From NCBI GenBank assembly GCA_963703085.1, contig OY969789.1, forward strand, positions 2,108,001 to 2,172,000: 64,000 bases of DNA, written 5' to 3'. Shown here one piece after another: positions 49,383 to 57,574 of the stretch. A program made the position numbers and the translations under genes. This stretch comes from DATAEG01 sp963703085. Its GTDB lineage: Bacteria; Actinomycetota; Actinomycetes; Mycobacteriales; Jatrophihabitantaceae. Each line of letters opens with the position of its first letter. Position 1 is the stretch's first letter. Under the pieces are notes generated by a model that did no database searches, was not told the DNA's origin, and was given only the letters and a program-made list of their open reading frames with translations.

Positions 49383-50186
49383 GTGGCGCATCCGACGCGC
49401 GGCAGCGGCCGGGCCCGTCCCTCCGGGGACCGGGTCCGGCCGTTGCTCATGCAAGGCCGTGCGATCGCCGACTGGCTCGCCGGCCTGACCGATGAACAGC
49501 TCGGGCAACGCAGTGGTATGCCCGGCTCGGACGTGCGGATGGTGGCCGGTCGCCTGCTGCTCGACCTGTCACGGTTGCCGGCGGTGCTGCAGCGTCCGGC
49601 GCAAAATCCGCCACTGTCGAATGCGGAGTTCGTCCGCGCGTCCCGCCCGGACGGGCAGCTGCCGGACGGAGCAACGCACGAGGTTGTGACCGACCGCTCG
49701 GTCGGCGAACTGGCCACCAGACTCCGAGTCGAACTCGACCGTCTCGAGTTTGATCTCGAAAGCCCGCCGTACCCGGAGGTGGAGACGCCGCGCGGGCCGG
49801 TGCGGCTCACCGACCTGCTCGCCACCCAAGTGATCGAGCTCGTCGGGTGCGCCGACGATCTGTCGAGATCTCTGCCCGAACGCGCCGCGGTGCCCCTCGA
49901 TCGAACGGGGTTGGCGATCGCCACCCGCGAACTGACGTCGATCCTGGCCGCTCAGGTGCCCGGCCGGACGGTCGAGGTGCGGGTACCGCCGTTCGCCGCG
50001 GTCCAGGCGATCGCCGGGCCGCGGCATACCCGGGGTACGCCGCCGAATGTGGTGGAGACCGACCCGATCACCTGGCTACGGCTGGCAACCGGTCGAGTGC
50101 AGTGGGACGACGAGGTGCGCGCCGGGCGGGTCCGGGCCAGCGGCCAGCGCTCCGATCTCGCCGGGTACCTGCCCCTGTGGGGATGA
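49383..50186 (+). CDS. Sterol-carrier/maleylpyruvate isomerase-like protein (Rv0807 position)
   Basis: The 267-residue soluble protein has an N-terminal four-helix MDMPI/DinB-like part (LLMQGRAIADWLAGLTDEQL, LTDLLATQVIELVGCADDLS). A C-terminal SCP2-like part follows, with VEVRVPPFAAVQAIAGPRHT, ETDPITWLRLATGRV and RVRASGQRSDLAGYLPLWG. Actinobacterial relatives next to purF are annotated as sterol carrier family proteins; the biochemical role is unknown. GTG 49383 is 4 bases after the stop of the SYGQ protein, so the two may be cotranscribed. Confidence 0.8.
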   Translation: MAHPTRGSGRARPSGDRVRPLLMQGRAIADWLAGLTDEQLGQRSGMPGSDVRMVAGRLLLDLSRLPAVLQRPAQNPPLSNAEFVRASRPDGQLPDGATHEVVTDRSVGELATRLRVELDRLEFDLESPPYPEVETPRGPVRLTDLLATQVIELVGCADDLSRSLPERAAVPLDRTGLAIATRELTSILAAQVPGRTVEVRVPPFAAVQAIAGPRHTRGTPPNVVETDPITWLRLATGRVQWDDEVRAGRVRASGQRSDLAGYLPLWG

Positions 50187-50244
50187 CGGAGAGCTTGCGG
50201 CGGTGCGCATCGCGAGGCGCGCAGGTGCGCGGTGCGCCGCCGGT

Positions 50245-50250
50245 TAGACT
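50245..50250 (+). promoter_or_regulatory. -10 box of leaderless purF
   Basis: TAGACT lies 6 bases before the purF GTG, with GACGGT between and no ribosome-binding site. Confidence 0.55.
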
Positions 50251-50256
50251 GACGGT

Positions 50257-51789
50257 GTGGCCCGTGCCGATGGCAAGCTGAACCACGACCTCCTCCCCGG
50301 CGAGAAAGCCCCCCAGGACGCCTGCGGAGTCTTCGGTGTCTGGGCTCCGGGCGAAGAGGTCTCCAAACTCACCTTCTTCGGGCTGTACGCGCTGCAGCAC
50401 CGCGGGCAGGAAGCTGCCGGAATCGCAGTCAGTGACGGCGCGTCGGTCGTCGTCTACAAGGATCTCGGACTGGTGTCGCAGGTCTTCGACGAGGCGACGC
50501 TGGCCAGCCTGCGCGGGCACATCGCGGTCGGACACACCCGGTACTCCACCACCGGATCCACCACCTGGGAGAACGCCCAACCCAGCTTCCGGACGACCCG
50601 GGCCGGAACCGGGTTGGCGCTGGGCCACAACGGCAACCTGGTCAACGCCGGGGAGCTGGCCGTGGCGGCGCGGAAGATAGAAGGCGCCGGTGCCGGGTTG
50701 GGGTCTACCACCGACTCCGACCTGATCACCGCGCTGCTGGCAGCGCAGCCGGACCTCTCCGTCGAGCAAGCGGCGATGGAAATCCTGCCGACGTTGCGCG
50801 GCGCGTTTTGCCTGGTCTTCATGGATGAGCAGACGCTGTACGCGGCGCGTGACCCGCAAGGCGTGCACCCCCTGGTGCTGGGCCGGCTCGGCTCCGGGTG
50901 GGTCGTGACCAGCGAGACCGCTGCGCTGGACATCGTCGGTGCCTCGATGGTCCGTGAGATCGAACCCGGCGAGCTGATCGCTATCGACGAGGACGGCCTG
51001 CGTTCGGCACATTTCGCTCCGGCACAGCCGAAGGGCTGCCTGTTCGAGTACGTCTACCTGGCCCGGCCGGACACCACGATCTCCGGTCGCAACGTGCAGG
51101 CCACCCGCATCGAGGTGGGCCGGCGGCTGGCCCGCGAACACCCGGCCGAGGCAGACCTGGTCATCCCGGTGCCCGAGTCCGGCACCCCTGCGGCGATCGG
51201 CTTCGCCGAGGAATCCGGGATCCCGTACGGCCTCGGCCTGGTCAAGAACGCCTACGTCGGGCGCACCTTCATCCAGCCCTCGCAAACCATCCGGCAGCTC
51301 GGTATCCGGCTGAAGCTGAACCCGTTGCGTGACGTGATCCGGGGCAAGCGCCTGGTGGTCGTGGACGATTCGATCGTCCGCGGCAACACCCAACGTGCGC
51401 TGGTGCGGATGCTGCGCGAGGCCGGCGCGCTGGAGGTGCATGTGCGCATCTCGTCGCCGCCGGTGAAGTGGCCGTGCTTCTACGGTCTGGACTTCGGCAC
51501 CAAGGTCGAATTGATCGCCAATGGCCTCGATGTCGACGGCATTCGCAGCTCGATCGGCGCCGATTCGCTCGGCTACGTGTCGCTCGCCGGGATCATCGCG
51601 GCCAGCGAACAGCCCGCCTCGCGGTTGTGCTCCGCCTGCTACGACGGCAACTACCCGATTCCGCTCCCCGACGTGATCGGCAAGCACATGCTCGAAGGCA
51701 TCGAGCGCAGCGTCGTGGCCAGTACGGCGGCCGCCACCGAGGCGGAACGCTCGGAGGACTCCGTCGCCGACGCGCTGACCCACCCGTGA
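50257..51789 (+). CDS. purF: Amidophosphoribosyltransferase (glutamine PRPP amidotransferase)
   Basis: The 510-residue enzyme makes phosphoribosylamine, the committed step of purine synthesis. A propeptide of about 22 residues precedes the catalytic Cys23 in QDACGVFGVWAPG, exposed by self-cleavage in this class. Other motifs: GLYALQHRGQEAAGIAVSDG, GHTRYSTTGSTTWENAQP, the C-terminal PRPP site KRLVVVDDSIVRGNTQRALV, and cysteines (SRLCSACYDGNY) of a likely Fe-S cluster. GTG at 50257 follows a TAGACT box. Its stop overlaps the purM start (GTGA). Confidence 0.97.
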   Translation: MARADGKLNHDLLPGEKAPQDACGVFGVWAPGEEVSKLTFFGLYALQHRGQEAAGIAVSDGASVVVYKDLGLVSQVFDEATLASLRGHIAVGHTRYSTTGSTTWENAQPSFRTTRAGTGLALGHNGNLVNAGELAVAARKIEGAGAGLGSTTDSDLITALLAAQPDLSVEQAAMEILPTLRGAFCLVFMDEQTLYAARDPQGVHPLVLGRLGSGWVVTSETAALDIVGASMVREIEPGELIAIDEDGLRSAHFAPAQPKGCLFEYVYLARPDTTISGRNVQATRIEVGRRLAREHPAEADLVIPVPESGTPAAIGFAEESGIPYGLGLVKNAYVGRTFIQPSQTIRQLGIRLKLNPLRDVIRGKRLVVVDDSIVRGNTQRALVRMLREAGALEVHVRISSPPVKWPCFYGLDFGTKVELIANGLDVDGIRSSIGADSLGYVSLAGIIAASEQPASRLCSACYDGNYPIPLPDVIGKHMLEGIERSVVASTAAATEAERSEDSVADALTHP

Positions 51790-52871
51790 GCACCGGCGGT
51801 GGGACGCCGTCATCGTCCTACGCCGGCGCCGGAGTAGACATCGAGGCCGGCGAGCGCGCCGTCGAATTGATGAAGGCATCGGTCAAGCGGACCGGCCGGC
51901 CCGAGGTGTTGGGCGGCCTGGGCGGCTTTGCCGGGCTGTTCCGGCTCGACCTCGGCAAGTACCCGAACCCGGTGTTGGCCACGTCGACCGATGGCGTCGG
52001 AACCAAGATCGCTGTGGCTCGGGCCGCCGGCCGCCACGACACCATCGGAATCGACCTGGTCGCCATGGTGATGGACGATCTGATCGTGGTCGGCGCCGAG
52101 CCGCTATTTATGACCGACTACATCGCCACCGGCAAGGTCGTCCCCGAACACATCGCCCAGATCGTCAGCGGAATCAGCGAGGGATGCGTGCAGGCCGGCT
52201 GTGCGCTGGTGGGCGGCGAAACCGCTGAGCATCCCGGTCTGATGGCCGCGGACGAGTACGACGTCTCCGGCGCCGGCGTGGGCGTCGTCGACGCCGATGC
52301 GGTGCTCGGTGCCGACCGGGTGGTGGCCGGCGATGTGCTCGTCGGGATGGCGTCCTCCGGCCTGCACTCCAACGGGTACTCACTGGTGCGGCACGTGCTG
52401 TTCGAGCGGGCCGGTCTGGACTTGAGTGCCACGCCGGAGGAAATCGGCGGCCGGATGCTGGTGGACGAGCTGCTCGAGCCCACCCGGATCTACTCGCTGG
52501 CCTGCCTGCAGCTGGCCGCCGCCATGGAGGTGCACGCGTTCTCGCACATCACCGGAGGTGGGCTGGCCGGGAACCTGGTCCGGGTGATCCCACCGGGTCT
52601 CTGCGCCACGGTGGATCGCTCGACCTGGCGCCCACCGCCCATCTTCGATCTCATCGATCGGCTCGGGCAGGTCAGCGAAGCGCAGTCCGAGCTGACCTTC
52701 AACCGGGGCATCGGCATGGTGGCCGTGGTCGCTTCCGGCGCGGTCGACAGCGCGGTGCGGATGCTGGCCGATCACCAGATCCCGGCGGTCGTCATCGGCG
52801 AGGTGCGCGCAACGGACGGGGCAGGCGAAGATGAGGGATCCGTGCAAATGGTGGGGGCGCACCCCCGGTAG
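51786..52871 (+). CDS. purM: AIR synthetase (phosphoribosylformylglycinamidine cyclo-ligase)
   Basis: The 361-residue enzyme closes the imidazole ring, FGAM to AIR. It starts with GTG overlapping the purF stop by four bases. Motifs: SSYAGAGVDIEAGERAVELM, PVLATSTDGVGTKIAVARAA, DLVAMVMDDLIVVGAEPLFM, ALVGGETAEHPGLMAADEYD, GLHSNGYSLVRHVLF and HITGGGLAGNLVRVIP. The frame stays open upstream inside purF; that part is not real. DUF3073 is convergent 8 bases further on, the same layout as Rv0809/Rv0810c. Confidence 0.97.
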   Translation: MSTGGGTPSSSYAGAGVDIEAGERAVELMKASVKRTGRPEVLGGLGGFAGLFRLDLGKYPNPVLATSTDGVGTKIAVARAAGRHDTIGIDLVAMVMDDLIVVGAEPLFMTDYIATGKVVPEHIAQIVSGISEGCVQAGCALVGGETAEHPGLMAADEYDVSGAGVGVVDADAVLGADRVVAGDVLVGMASSGLHSNGYSLVRHVLFERAGLDLSATPEEIGGRMLVDELLEPTRIYSLACLQLAAAMEVHAFSHITGGGLAGNLVRVIPPGLCATVDRSTWRPPPIFDLIDRLGQVSEAQSELTFNRGIGMVAVVASGAVDSAVRMLADHQIPAVVIGEVRATDGAGEDEGSVQMVGAHPR

Positions 52872-52879
52872 CGCGACCG

Positions 52880-53056
52880 TCAGCGACGTCGCGAGGCCCA
52901 ACTCTCGTCGTCCCGCTCGTCGTATTCTTCGGCTCGCCCAGACCCTGAGGTCGACCGCAGTTCGCGCTGCAGCGCGTCCAGGTCGGTCTCCTGTGGCTTG
53001 TACTTCAGATCGCGGGCCACTTTCGTCTGCTTGGCCTTCGCACGGCCGCGCCCCAT
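52880..53056 (-). CDS. DUF3073 small basic protein
   Basis: The 58-residue protein reads MGRGRAKAKQTKVARDLKYK at the N-terminus, then ETDLDALQRELR and an acidic tail (AEEYDERDDESWASRRR). This is the DUF3073 family, found next to purM across actinobacteria (Rv0810c, SCO4088-like). The conserved basic start suggests nucleic-acid or ribosome binding, but the function is unknown. ATG 53056 has GAGGGGG 7 bases ahead. It is easily missed because of its size. Convergent with purM and divergent from bldC. Confidence 0.92.
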   Translation of the reverse strand: MGRGRAKAKQTKVARDLKYKPQETDLDALQRELRSTSGSGRAEEYDERDDESWASRRR

Positions 53057-53323
53057 GGCTCGACCCCCTCATCGCTGGCGTCATAAACCCGCCGGAGCCG
53101 CGGCATCGCGAGGCGGGAACCTTGGTCAAATGGTTGCTGGCCCAGCGTACCTCCCCGGTACGGCGAGCCGCATCCGGTCCAGCTCGCTACCCTGGAGATT
53201 GCTCGATTCGCCAAAGATATCCCATGCAAGTTCTCCACGGGCGTGCGGATTGTCGGCATACTGGTGCCGCGGGCAGCAAGCGCCGGAAGTTCGGCGAACA
53301 ACCAAATGGAGGGGGCGCCAGCA

Positions 53324-53536
53324 ATGGCACAAGTTAGAGAGAGGCCCGAACCAGAGCCGCTCTTAACACCGTCTGAGGTCGCGGAGTTGTTCCGAGTAGA
53401 CCCCAAAACGGTGACGCGGTGGGCGAAGGCGGGCAAGCTGGCGTCAATCCGGACTCTCGGCGGCCATCGCCGGTACCGCGAGTCCGAAGTTCGATCCCTG
53501 CTTGCGGGTAACACCACCGAGACCCTCGAGGACTGA
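53324..53536 (+). CDS. bldC: BldC-type MerR-like DNA-binding protein
   Basis: The 70-residue protein is a winged-helix MerR-like domain without an effector part: LLTPSEVAELFRVDPKTVTR then WAKAGKLASIRTLGGHRRYR and ESEVRSLLAG. This is nearly the whole Streptomyces BldC, a developmental regulator that binds direct repeats. The neighbourhood purF-purM-DUF3073-bldC is conserved in Streptomyces. ATG 53324 has GGAGGGGG ahead; an in-frame ATG at 53306 would overlap that site. The 267-bp divergent spacer before it (53057-53323) holds an inverted repeat CGTACC-N5-GGTACG at 53146-53162 and otherwise no clear feature. Confidence 0.93.
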   Translation: MAQVRERPEPEPLLTPSEVAELFRVDPKTVTRWAKAGKLASIRTLGGHRRYRESEVRSLLAGNTTETLED

Positions 53537-53625
53537 ATTCGACAGTCCGCAACGGGGCCTCATTACTTCCGGAGCGCTTGGGCAAGCGCGAGTCACGTGG
53601 GGGCGTGACACCCGGTGAAGACGAT

Positions 53626-53673
53626 GCGCCCCGGGTTGTGCAGGCGTTAGATTGCGTGCACAACCCGGGGTGC
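53626..53673. repeat. Long hairpin between bldC and the acyl-CoA ligase gene
   Basis: Arms CCCCGGGTTGTGCA (53629-53642) and TGCACAACCCGGGG (53657-53670) are perfectly complementary over 14 bp. They extend to 17 bp with one wobble and enclose a 14-base AT-richer loop containing TTAGATT. It could terminate bldC transcription. Alternatively, TAGATT in the loop could be a -10 box flanked by operator arms for the ligase gene. Confidence 0.7.
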
Positions 53674-53721
53674 ACTTGTATCTGCACCACCTGCGCCGTG
53701 CGGTATCCGTGGAGGTAGTCC

Positions 53722-55371
53722 ATGCCGTCCATCGCCGTGTCGTCGTATGCCAGTGGGACATCGCAGACGCCACTGCTCGGCGACACCATCGGTGCGAACC
53801 TGGCGCGCACCATCGAGCGCCATGCCGATCGTGAGGCGATCGTGGAGTGCGCCACCGGGCGGCGACTGACCTACCGGCAGTTCGGCGACTTGGTCGATGA
53901 CCTCGCCCGTGGCCTGCTCGGCTCCGGCATCGCCCAAGGCGATCGCGTCGGCATCTGGGCGCCCAACCTGCTCGAGTGGAGCCTGGTGCAGTACGCGACG
54001 GCCCAGATCGGCGCGATTCTCGTCACCATCAATCCGGCCTACCGTTCGCATGAGCTGTCCTTCGTGCTCAACCAGTCCGGCATCCGGCTACTCGTCTCGG
54101 CAACGAAGCACAAGACCACTGACTACCAGGCTCTGGTCGAGCAGGTGCGCGGCGAGTGCCCCGCGCTGGAGCAGGTGGTCTTCATCGGCGACCCGTCGTG
54201 GGACGCCTTGATCGAAGCCGGGGCGGACGTCTCACCCGACGCGCTGGCCGAGCGCTGCGCCGCGTTGCAGTCCGACGACCCGATCAACATCCAGTACACG
54301 TCGGGGACCACCGGCTTCCCCAAGGGCGCCACCCTGACGCACCACAACATCCTCAACAACGGGTATTTCGTCGGCGAGATCTGCGGCTACACCGAGCAGG
54401 ACCGGATCTGCGTGCCAGTGCCGTTCTATCACTGTTTCGGCATGGTGATGGGCAATCTCGCCGCCACCAGCCATGGAGCGTGCGTCGTCATCCCGGCGCC
54501 CAGCTTCGATCCGGCCGCGACCCTACGGGCCTGCGCCGAGGAAGAATGCACCAGCCTCTACGGGGTGCCGACGATGTTCATCGCCGAACTCGCCGACGCG
54601 TCGTTCGGATCGGCGGACCTCAGTTCGCTGCGCACCGGCATCATGGCCGGCTCGCCGTGCCCGGCCGAAGTGATGAAGCGGGTGCTGTCGGAGATGCACA
54701 TGGCGGAGGTGACGATCTGCTACGGCATGACCGAGACCAGCCCGGTGTCCACCCAGACCCGTGTCGAGGACACCGTCGAGCAGCGCGTCTCCACCGTCGG
54801 GCGGGTGCACCCGCACCTGGAGGTGAAGGTGGTCGACCCGGCGACCGATCGGGTGGTCCCGCGCGGAGAGACCGGCGAGCTGTGCACCCGCGGCTATTCG
54901 GTGATGCGCGGCTACTGGGACGAGCCGGAGAAGACCGCCGAGGTGCTCGACCGAGCCGGCTGGATGCATACCGGTGACCTCGCGCAGATGGATCCGGACG
55001 GCTATGTGGCGATCGTCGGTCGCAGCAAGGACATGGTGATCCGCGGCGGCGAGAACATCTACCCGCGCGAAGTGGAGGAATTCCTCTATCGGCACCCCGA
55101 CGTCGAGGATGTTCAGGTTGTGGGAGTGCCGGATGCGAAGTACGGCGAGGAACTGCTCGCCGCCGTGCGGTTGCGCGCCGGCGCGGCGACGACCCGGGAG
55201 GAGCTGCAGGCGTACTGCCGGGAGCGGCTCGCGCATTTCAAGGTGCCGCGATACGTGCAGTTCGTCGCGGAGTACCCGATGACCATCACCGGCAAGATCC
55301 AGAAGTACAAAATCCGGGAGCGGGCGGTCGCCGAACTCGGTCTGACCGGCGACGGTTCTGCATCTGGGTGA
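53722..55371 (+). CDS. Acyl-CoA synthetase (AMP-binding, FadD-type)
   Basis: The 549-residue adenylate-forming enzyme activates a carboxylic acid with ATP and CoA. It has the P-loop IQYTSGTTGFPKGATLTHHN, VPFYHCFGMVMGNLAATSHG, ICYGMTETSPVSTQTR (A5), MHTGDLAQMDPDGYVAIVGR (A7/A8), DMVIRGGENIYPREVEEFLY and the C-terminal Lys loop MTITGKIQKYKIRE. It resembles medium-chain FadD35-like or AcsF ligases; chain length is not readable. ATG 53722 has GGAGG 7 bases ahead. The GH20 gene follows after 18 bases but has no evident metabolic link. Confidence 0.92.
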   Translation: MPSIAVSSYASGTSQTPLLGDTIGANLARTIERHADREAIVECATGRRLTYRQFGDLVDDLARGLLGSGIAQGDRVGIWAPNLLEWSLVQYATAQIGAILVTINPAYRSHELSFVLNQSGIRLLVSATKHKTTDYQALVEQVRGECPALEQVVFIGDPSWDALIEAGADVSPDALAERCAALQSDDPINIQYTSGTTGFPKGATLTHHNILNNGYFVGEICGYTEQDRICVPVPFYHCFGMVMGNLAATSHGACVVIPAPSFDPAATLRACAEEECTSLYGVPTMFIAELADASFGSADLSSLRTGIMAGSPCPAEVMKRVLSEMHMAEVTICYGMTETSPVSTQTRVEDTVEQRVSTVGRVHPHLEVKVVDPATDRVVPRGETGELCTRGYSVMRGYWDEPEKTAEVLDRAGWMHTGDLAQMDPDGYVAIVGRSKDMVIRGGENIYPREVEEFLYRHPDVEDVQVVGVPDAKYGEELLAAVRLRAGAATTREELQAYCRERLAHFKVPRYVQFVAEYPMTITGKIQKYKIRERAVAELGLTGDGSASG

Positions 55372-55389
55372 CCATGGTGCGATAGGTGG

Positions 55390-56943
55390 ATGGACCACAC
55401 TTCCACTGGACCGACAGCAGCAGCGATCGAGTCTCTCGGACTGATCCCCGTCCCGCGGCAGGTGACCCTCGGAACCGGACCCGCCTTCCGATTGACTGAG
55501 TCGACCACGCTTACCGCGGAGCCCGGCGCTGAAGACGCTGCCGCTGTGCTGCGCGAATCGTTCACCGGGGCGACCGGATATCAGTTCCCGACTGCCGGGG
55601 ACGGAGCGATCCGGCTTCGAGTGAGCCCGACGCTGCCCGCCGGGAGCTACCGATGCGAGGTCGGCGCCGACCGGATCATGCTGACGGCGGGCAGCGGCAG
55701 CGGGCTTGTTGCGGCGGTGCAGACCCTCCAGCAGCTGCTGCCGCCGGAGATCTACTCGGCGACCCCGTCGCCGGGTGTGCCCTGGTCGATCCCGCAGGTG
55801 CTCGTCGAGGACGCGCCGGCCTTTGCCTGGCGCGGCGCTTTGCTGGACGTAGCGCGCTGGTTCCGGCCACTGCCTGAGCTGCTCCGCTTCGTCGACCTGC
55901 TCGCGATGCACAAGTGCAACGTGCTGCACCTGCATCTGACCGACGACCAAGGCTGGCGGATGCCGAGTGAGCGCTACCCCTTGCTCACCGAGGTCGGCGG
56001 TTGGCGCGAACAGACCCGGGTCGGGCACGAGAACGCCTCGACCGCGTTCGACGGCACGCGGCACGGTGGTTGCTACACCGCGGCGGAGCTGCGCAAGTTG
56101 GTACGGTACGCGCAGCTGCGCGGGGTGACGGTGCTGCCGGAGATCGACCTGCCGGGACACACCCAGTCAGCGATCGCCGCGTACCCGTGGCTCGGCAACC
56201 GCCCGGACCTGTCCCTGCCGGTGATGCAGAACTGGGGAATCAGCGAGAACGTCCTCAACCTCGACGACGCCACCCTGCAATTCTGCCGAGATGTCCTCGA
56301 CGAGGTGATGGACGTCTTTCCGTCGCGGCTCGTGCACATCGGCGGGGACGAGTGCCCGAAGGTGCAGTGGTGCAGTTCCTTCGATGCACAGCGGCGGATG
56401 CACGAGCTCGGCCTCACCGACGAGAACCAGCTGCAGAGCTGGTTCACCGCGCAGCTCAGCGAGCACGTCCGCTCGCGTGGGCGGAACATCATCGGCTGGG
56501 ACGAGATCGTCGAAGGCGGACTGGTCGAGGGCGCAACGGTGATGTCCTGGCGAGGCGAAGCCGGTGGGATAGCCGCGGCACGGGCCGGGCACGACGTGGT
56601 GATGACCCCGGAGAACCGGACCTACTTCGATCACTATCAGCACGACCCTGACCGCGAGCCGTTGGCCATCGGCGGCCTCACGACGCTGGACTCCGTCTAC
56701 GCCTACCGGCCGGTCCCGGCAGAGTTGGCGGACGTGTCCGAACGGGTGCTCGGAACGCAGGGTCAGCTGTGGGGGGAGTACCTGCCCACGTCCGCGGACG
56801 TGGACCGGATGGCGTTCCCGCGAATGTGTGCGCTGGCGGAGGTGGCCTGGGGCACTGCGGCCGACTTCGGCGGATTCACCCGGCGGCTGGCTGGGCGACA
56901 CCTGGGCCGATTGCAGGCGATGGGGGTAGCCGTCGGCGACTAG
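55390..56943 (+). CDS. Beta-N-acetylhexosaminidase, GH20
   Basis: The 517-residue protein has an N-terminal GH20b-like domain (LIPVPRQVTLGTGPAFRLTE) and then the catalytic barrel. In order: WRGALLDVARWFRPLPELLR, CNVLHLHLTDDQGWRMPSER, TVLPEIDLPGHTQSAIAAYP and the hallmark VHIGGDECPKVQW, whose Asp-Glu pair forms the substrate-assisted catalytic site. NIIGWDEIVEGGLVEGATVM and TQGQLWGEYLPTSADVDRMA complete the domain. It removes terminal GlcNAc or GalNAc from glycans or muropeptides. There is no signal peptide, so it is probably cytoplasmic and perhaps used in GlcNAc recycling. Confidence 0.92.
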   Translation: MDHTSTGPTAAAIESLGLIPVPRQVTLGTGPAFRLTESTTLTAEPGAEDAAAVLRESFTGATGYQFPTAGDGAIRLRVSPTLPAGSYRCEVGADRIMLTAGSGSGLVAAVQTLQQLLPPEIYSATPSPGVPWSIPQVLVEDAPAFAWRGALLDVARWFRPLPELLRFVDLLAMHKCNVLHLHLTDDQGWRMPSERYPLLTEVGGWREQTRVGHENASTAFDGTRHGGCYTAAELRKLVRYAQLRGVTVLPEIDLPGHTQSAIAAYPWLGNRPDLSLPVMQNWGISENVLNLDDATLQFCRDVLDEVMDVFPSRLVHIGGDECPKVQWCSSFDAQRRMHELGLTDENQLQSWFTAQLSEHVRSRGRNIIGWDEIVEGGLVEGATVMSWRGEAGGIAAARAGHDVVMTPENRTYFDHYQHDPDREPLAIGGLTTLDSVYAYRPVPAELADVSERVLGTQGQLWGEYLPTSADVDRMAFPRMCALAEVAWGTAADFGGFTRRLAGRHLGRLQAMGVAVGD

Positions 56944-57034
56944 TCCGGCCGCTGCCCGGGACGGGAAATTGTTTGTATGACGCATGCATTTAGATGTATG
57001 GTTCACGCAACGAACAATCGATGGGGGAGATGTG

Positions 57035-57574
57035 ATGACAGCGGTCTCTGCGAAGTCGCGCTCCACCGCCACGAAGGAACGCATCGACAGTGTGCCGGCT
57101 CGCCTGGCCGCGCTGACCCATTCCTTGGCTCGGTTCCGGCAACAGGTGCAGCAGGCCACCCGCGGGAACCTGGAATGGACCTACGACGCGATCCTCTTGC
57201 ACGTCGTCGCCTCCGGACCGATGCGCAGCAGTGCCCTGGCCGACCTGGTGCAGTCCGACCCGTCCACCGTCAGCCGGCAGGTCGCCGCCTTGGTGCGCGA
57301 CGGGCTGGTGGAACGGCATGCCGACCCGGATGACGGGCGGGCGAGCCTGCTCACCGTCACCGACCTCGGCCTGGCCCGGCACGCTCGGCACGTGGAGCAA
57401 CGCGACCGGCATTACCGCGAGATGCTCGCCGGCTGGTCGGCCGCCGATCGGGAACGGTTCGCTCGTTACCTCGATCGGTTCACGACAGATTTCGAGGCGT
57501 ACAAGGAAACCATCCTCACCGACATCTCGCAGGCGTACGCGAGGTCCACGGTGAGCAAGGAAGGACAGGAATGA
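57035..57574 (+). CDS. MarR-family regulator
   Basis: The 179-residue protein has the MarR winged helix: DAILLHVVASGPMRSSALAD, LVQSDPSTVSRQVAALVRDG and LVERHADPDDGRASLLTVTD (wing with the DxRxS-like motif). GGGGGAGATGTG precedes ATG 57035. The 91-bp gap before it is unusually AT-rich for this genome and has imperfect repeats (ATTGTTTG near 56968 and CGAACAAT near 57011, plus ATGCAT), which may be its operator. Its stop overlaps the MFS start, so it probably represses its own efflux operon. Confidence 0.92.
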   Translation: MTAVSAKSRSTATKERIDSVPARLAALTHSLARFRQQVQQATRGNLEWTYDAILLHVVASGPMRSSALADLVQSDPSTVSRQVAALVRDGLVERHADPDDGRASLLTVTDLGLARHARHVEQRDRHYREMLAGWSAADRERFARYLDRFTTDFEAYKETILTDISQAYARSTVSKEGQE

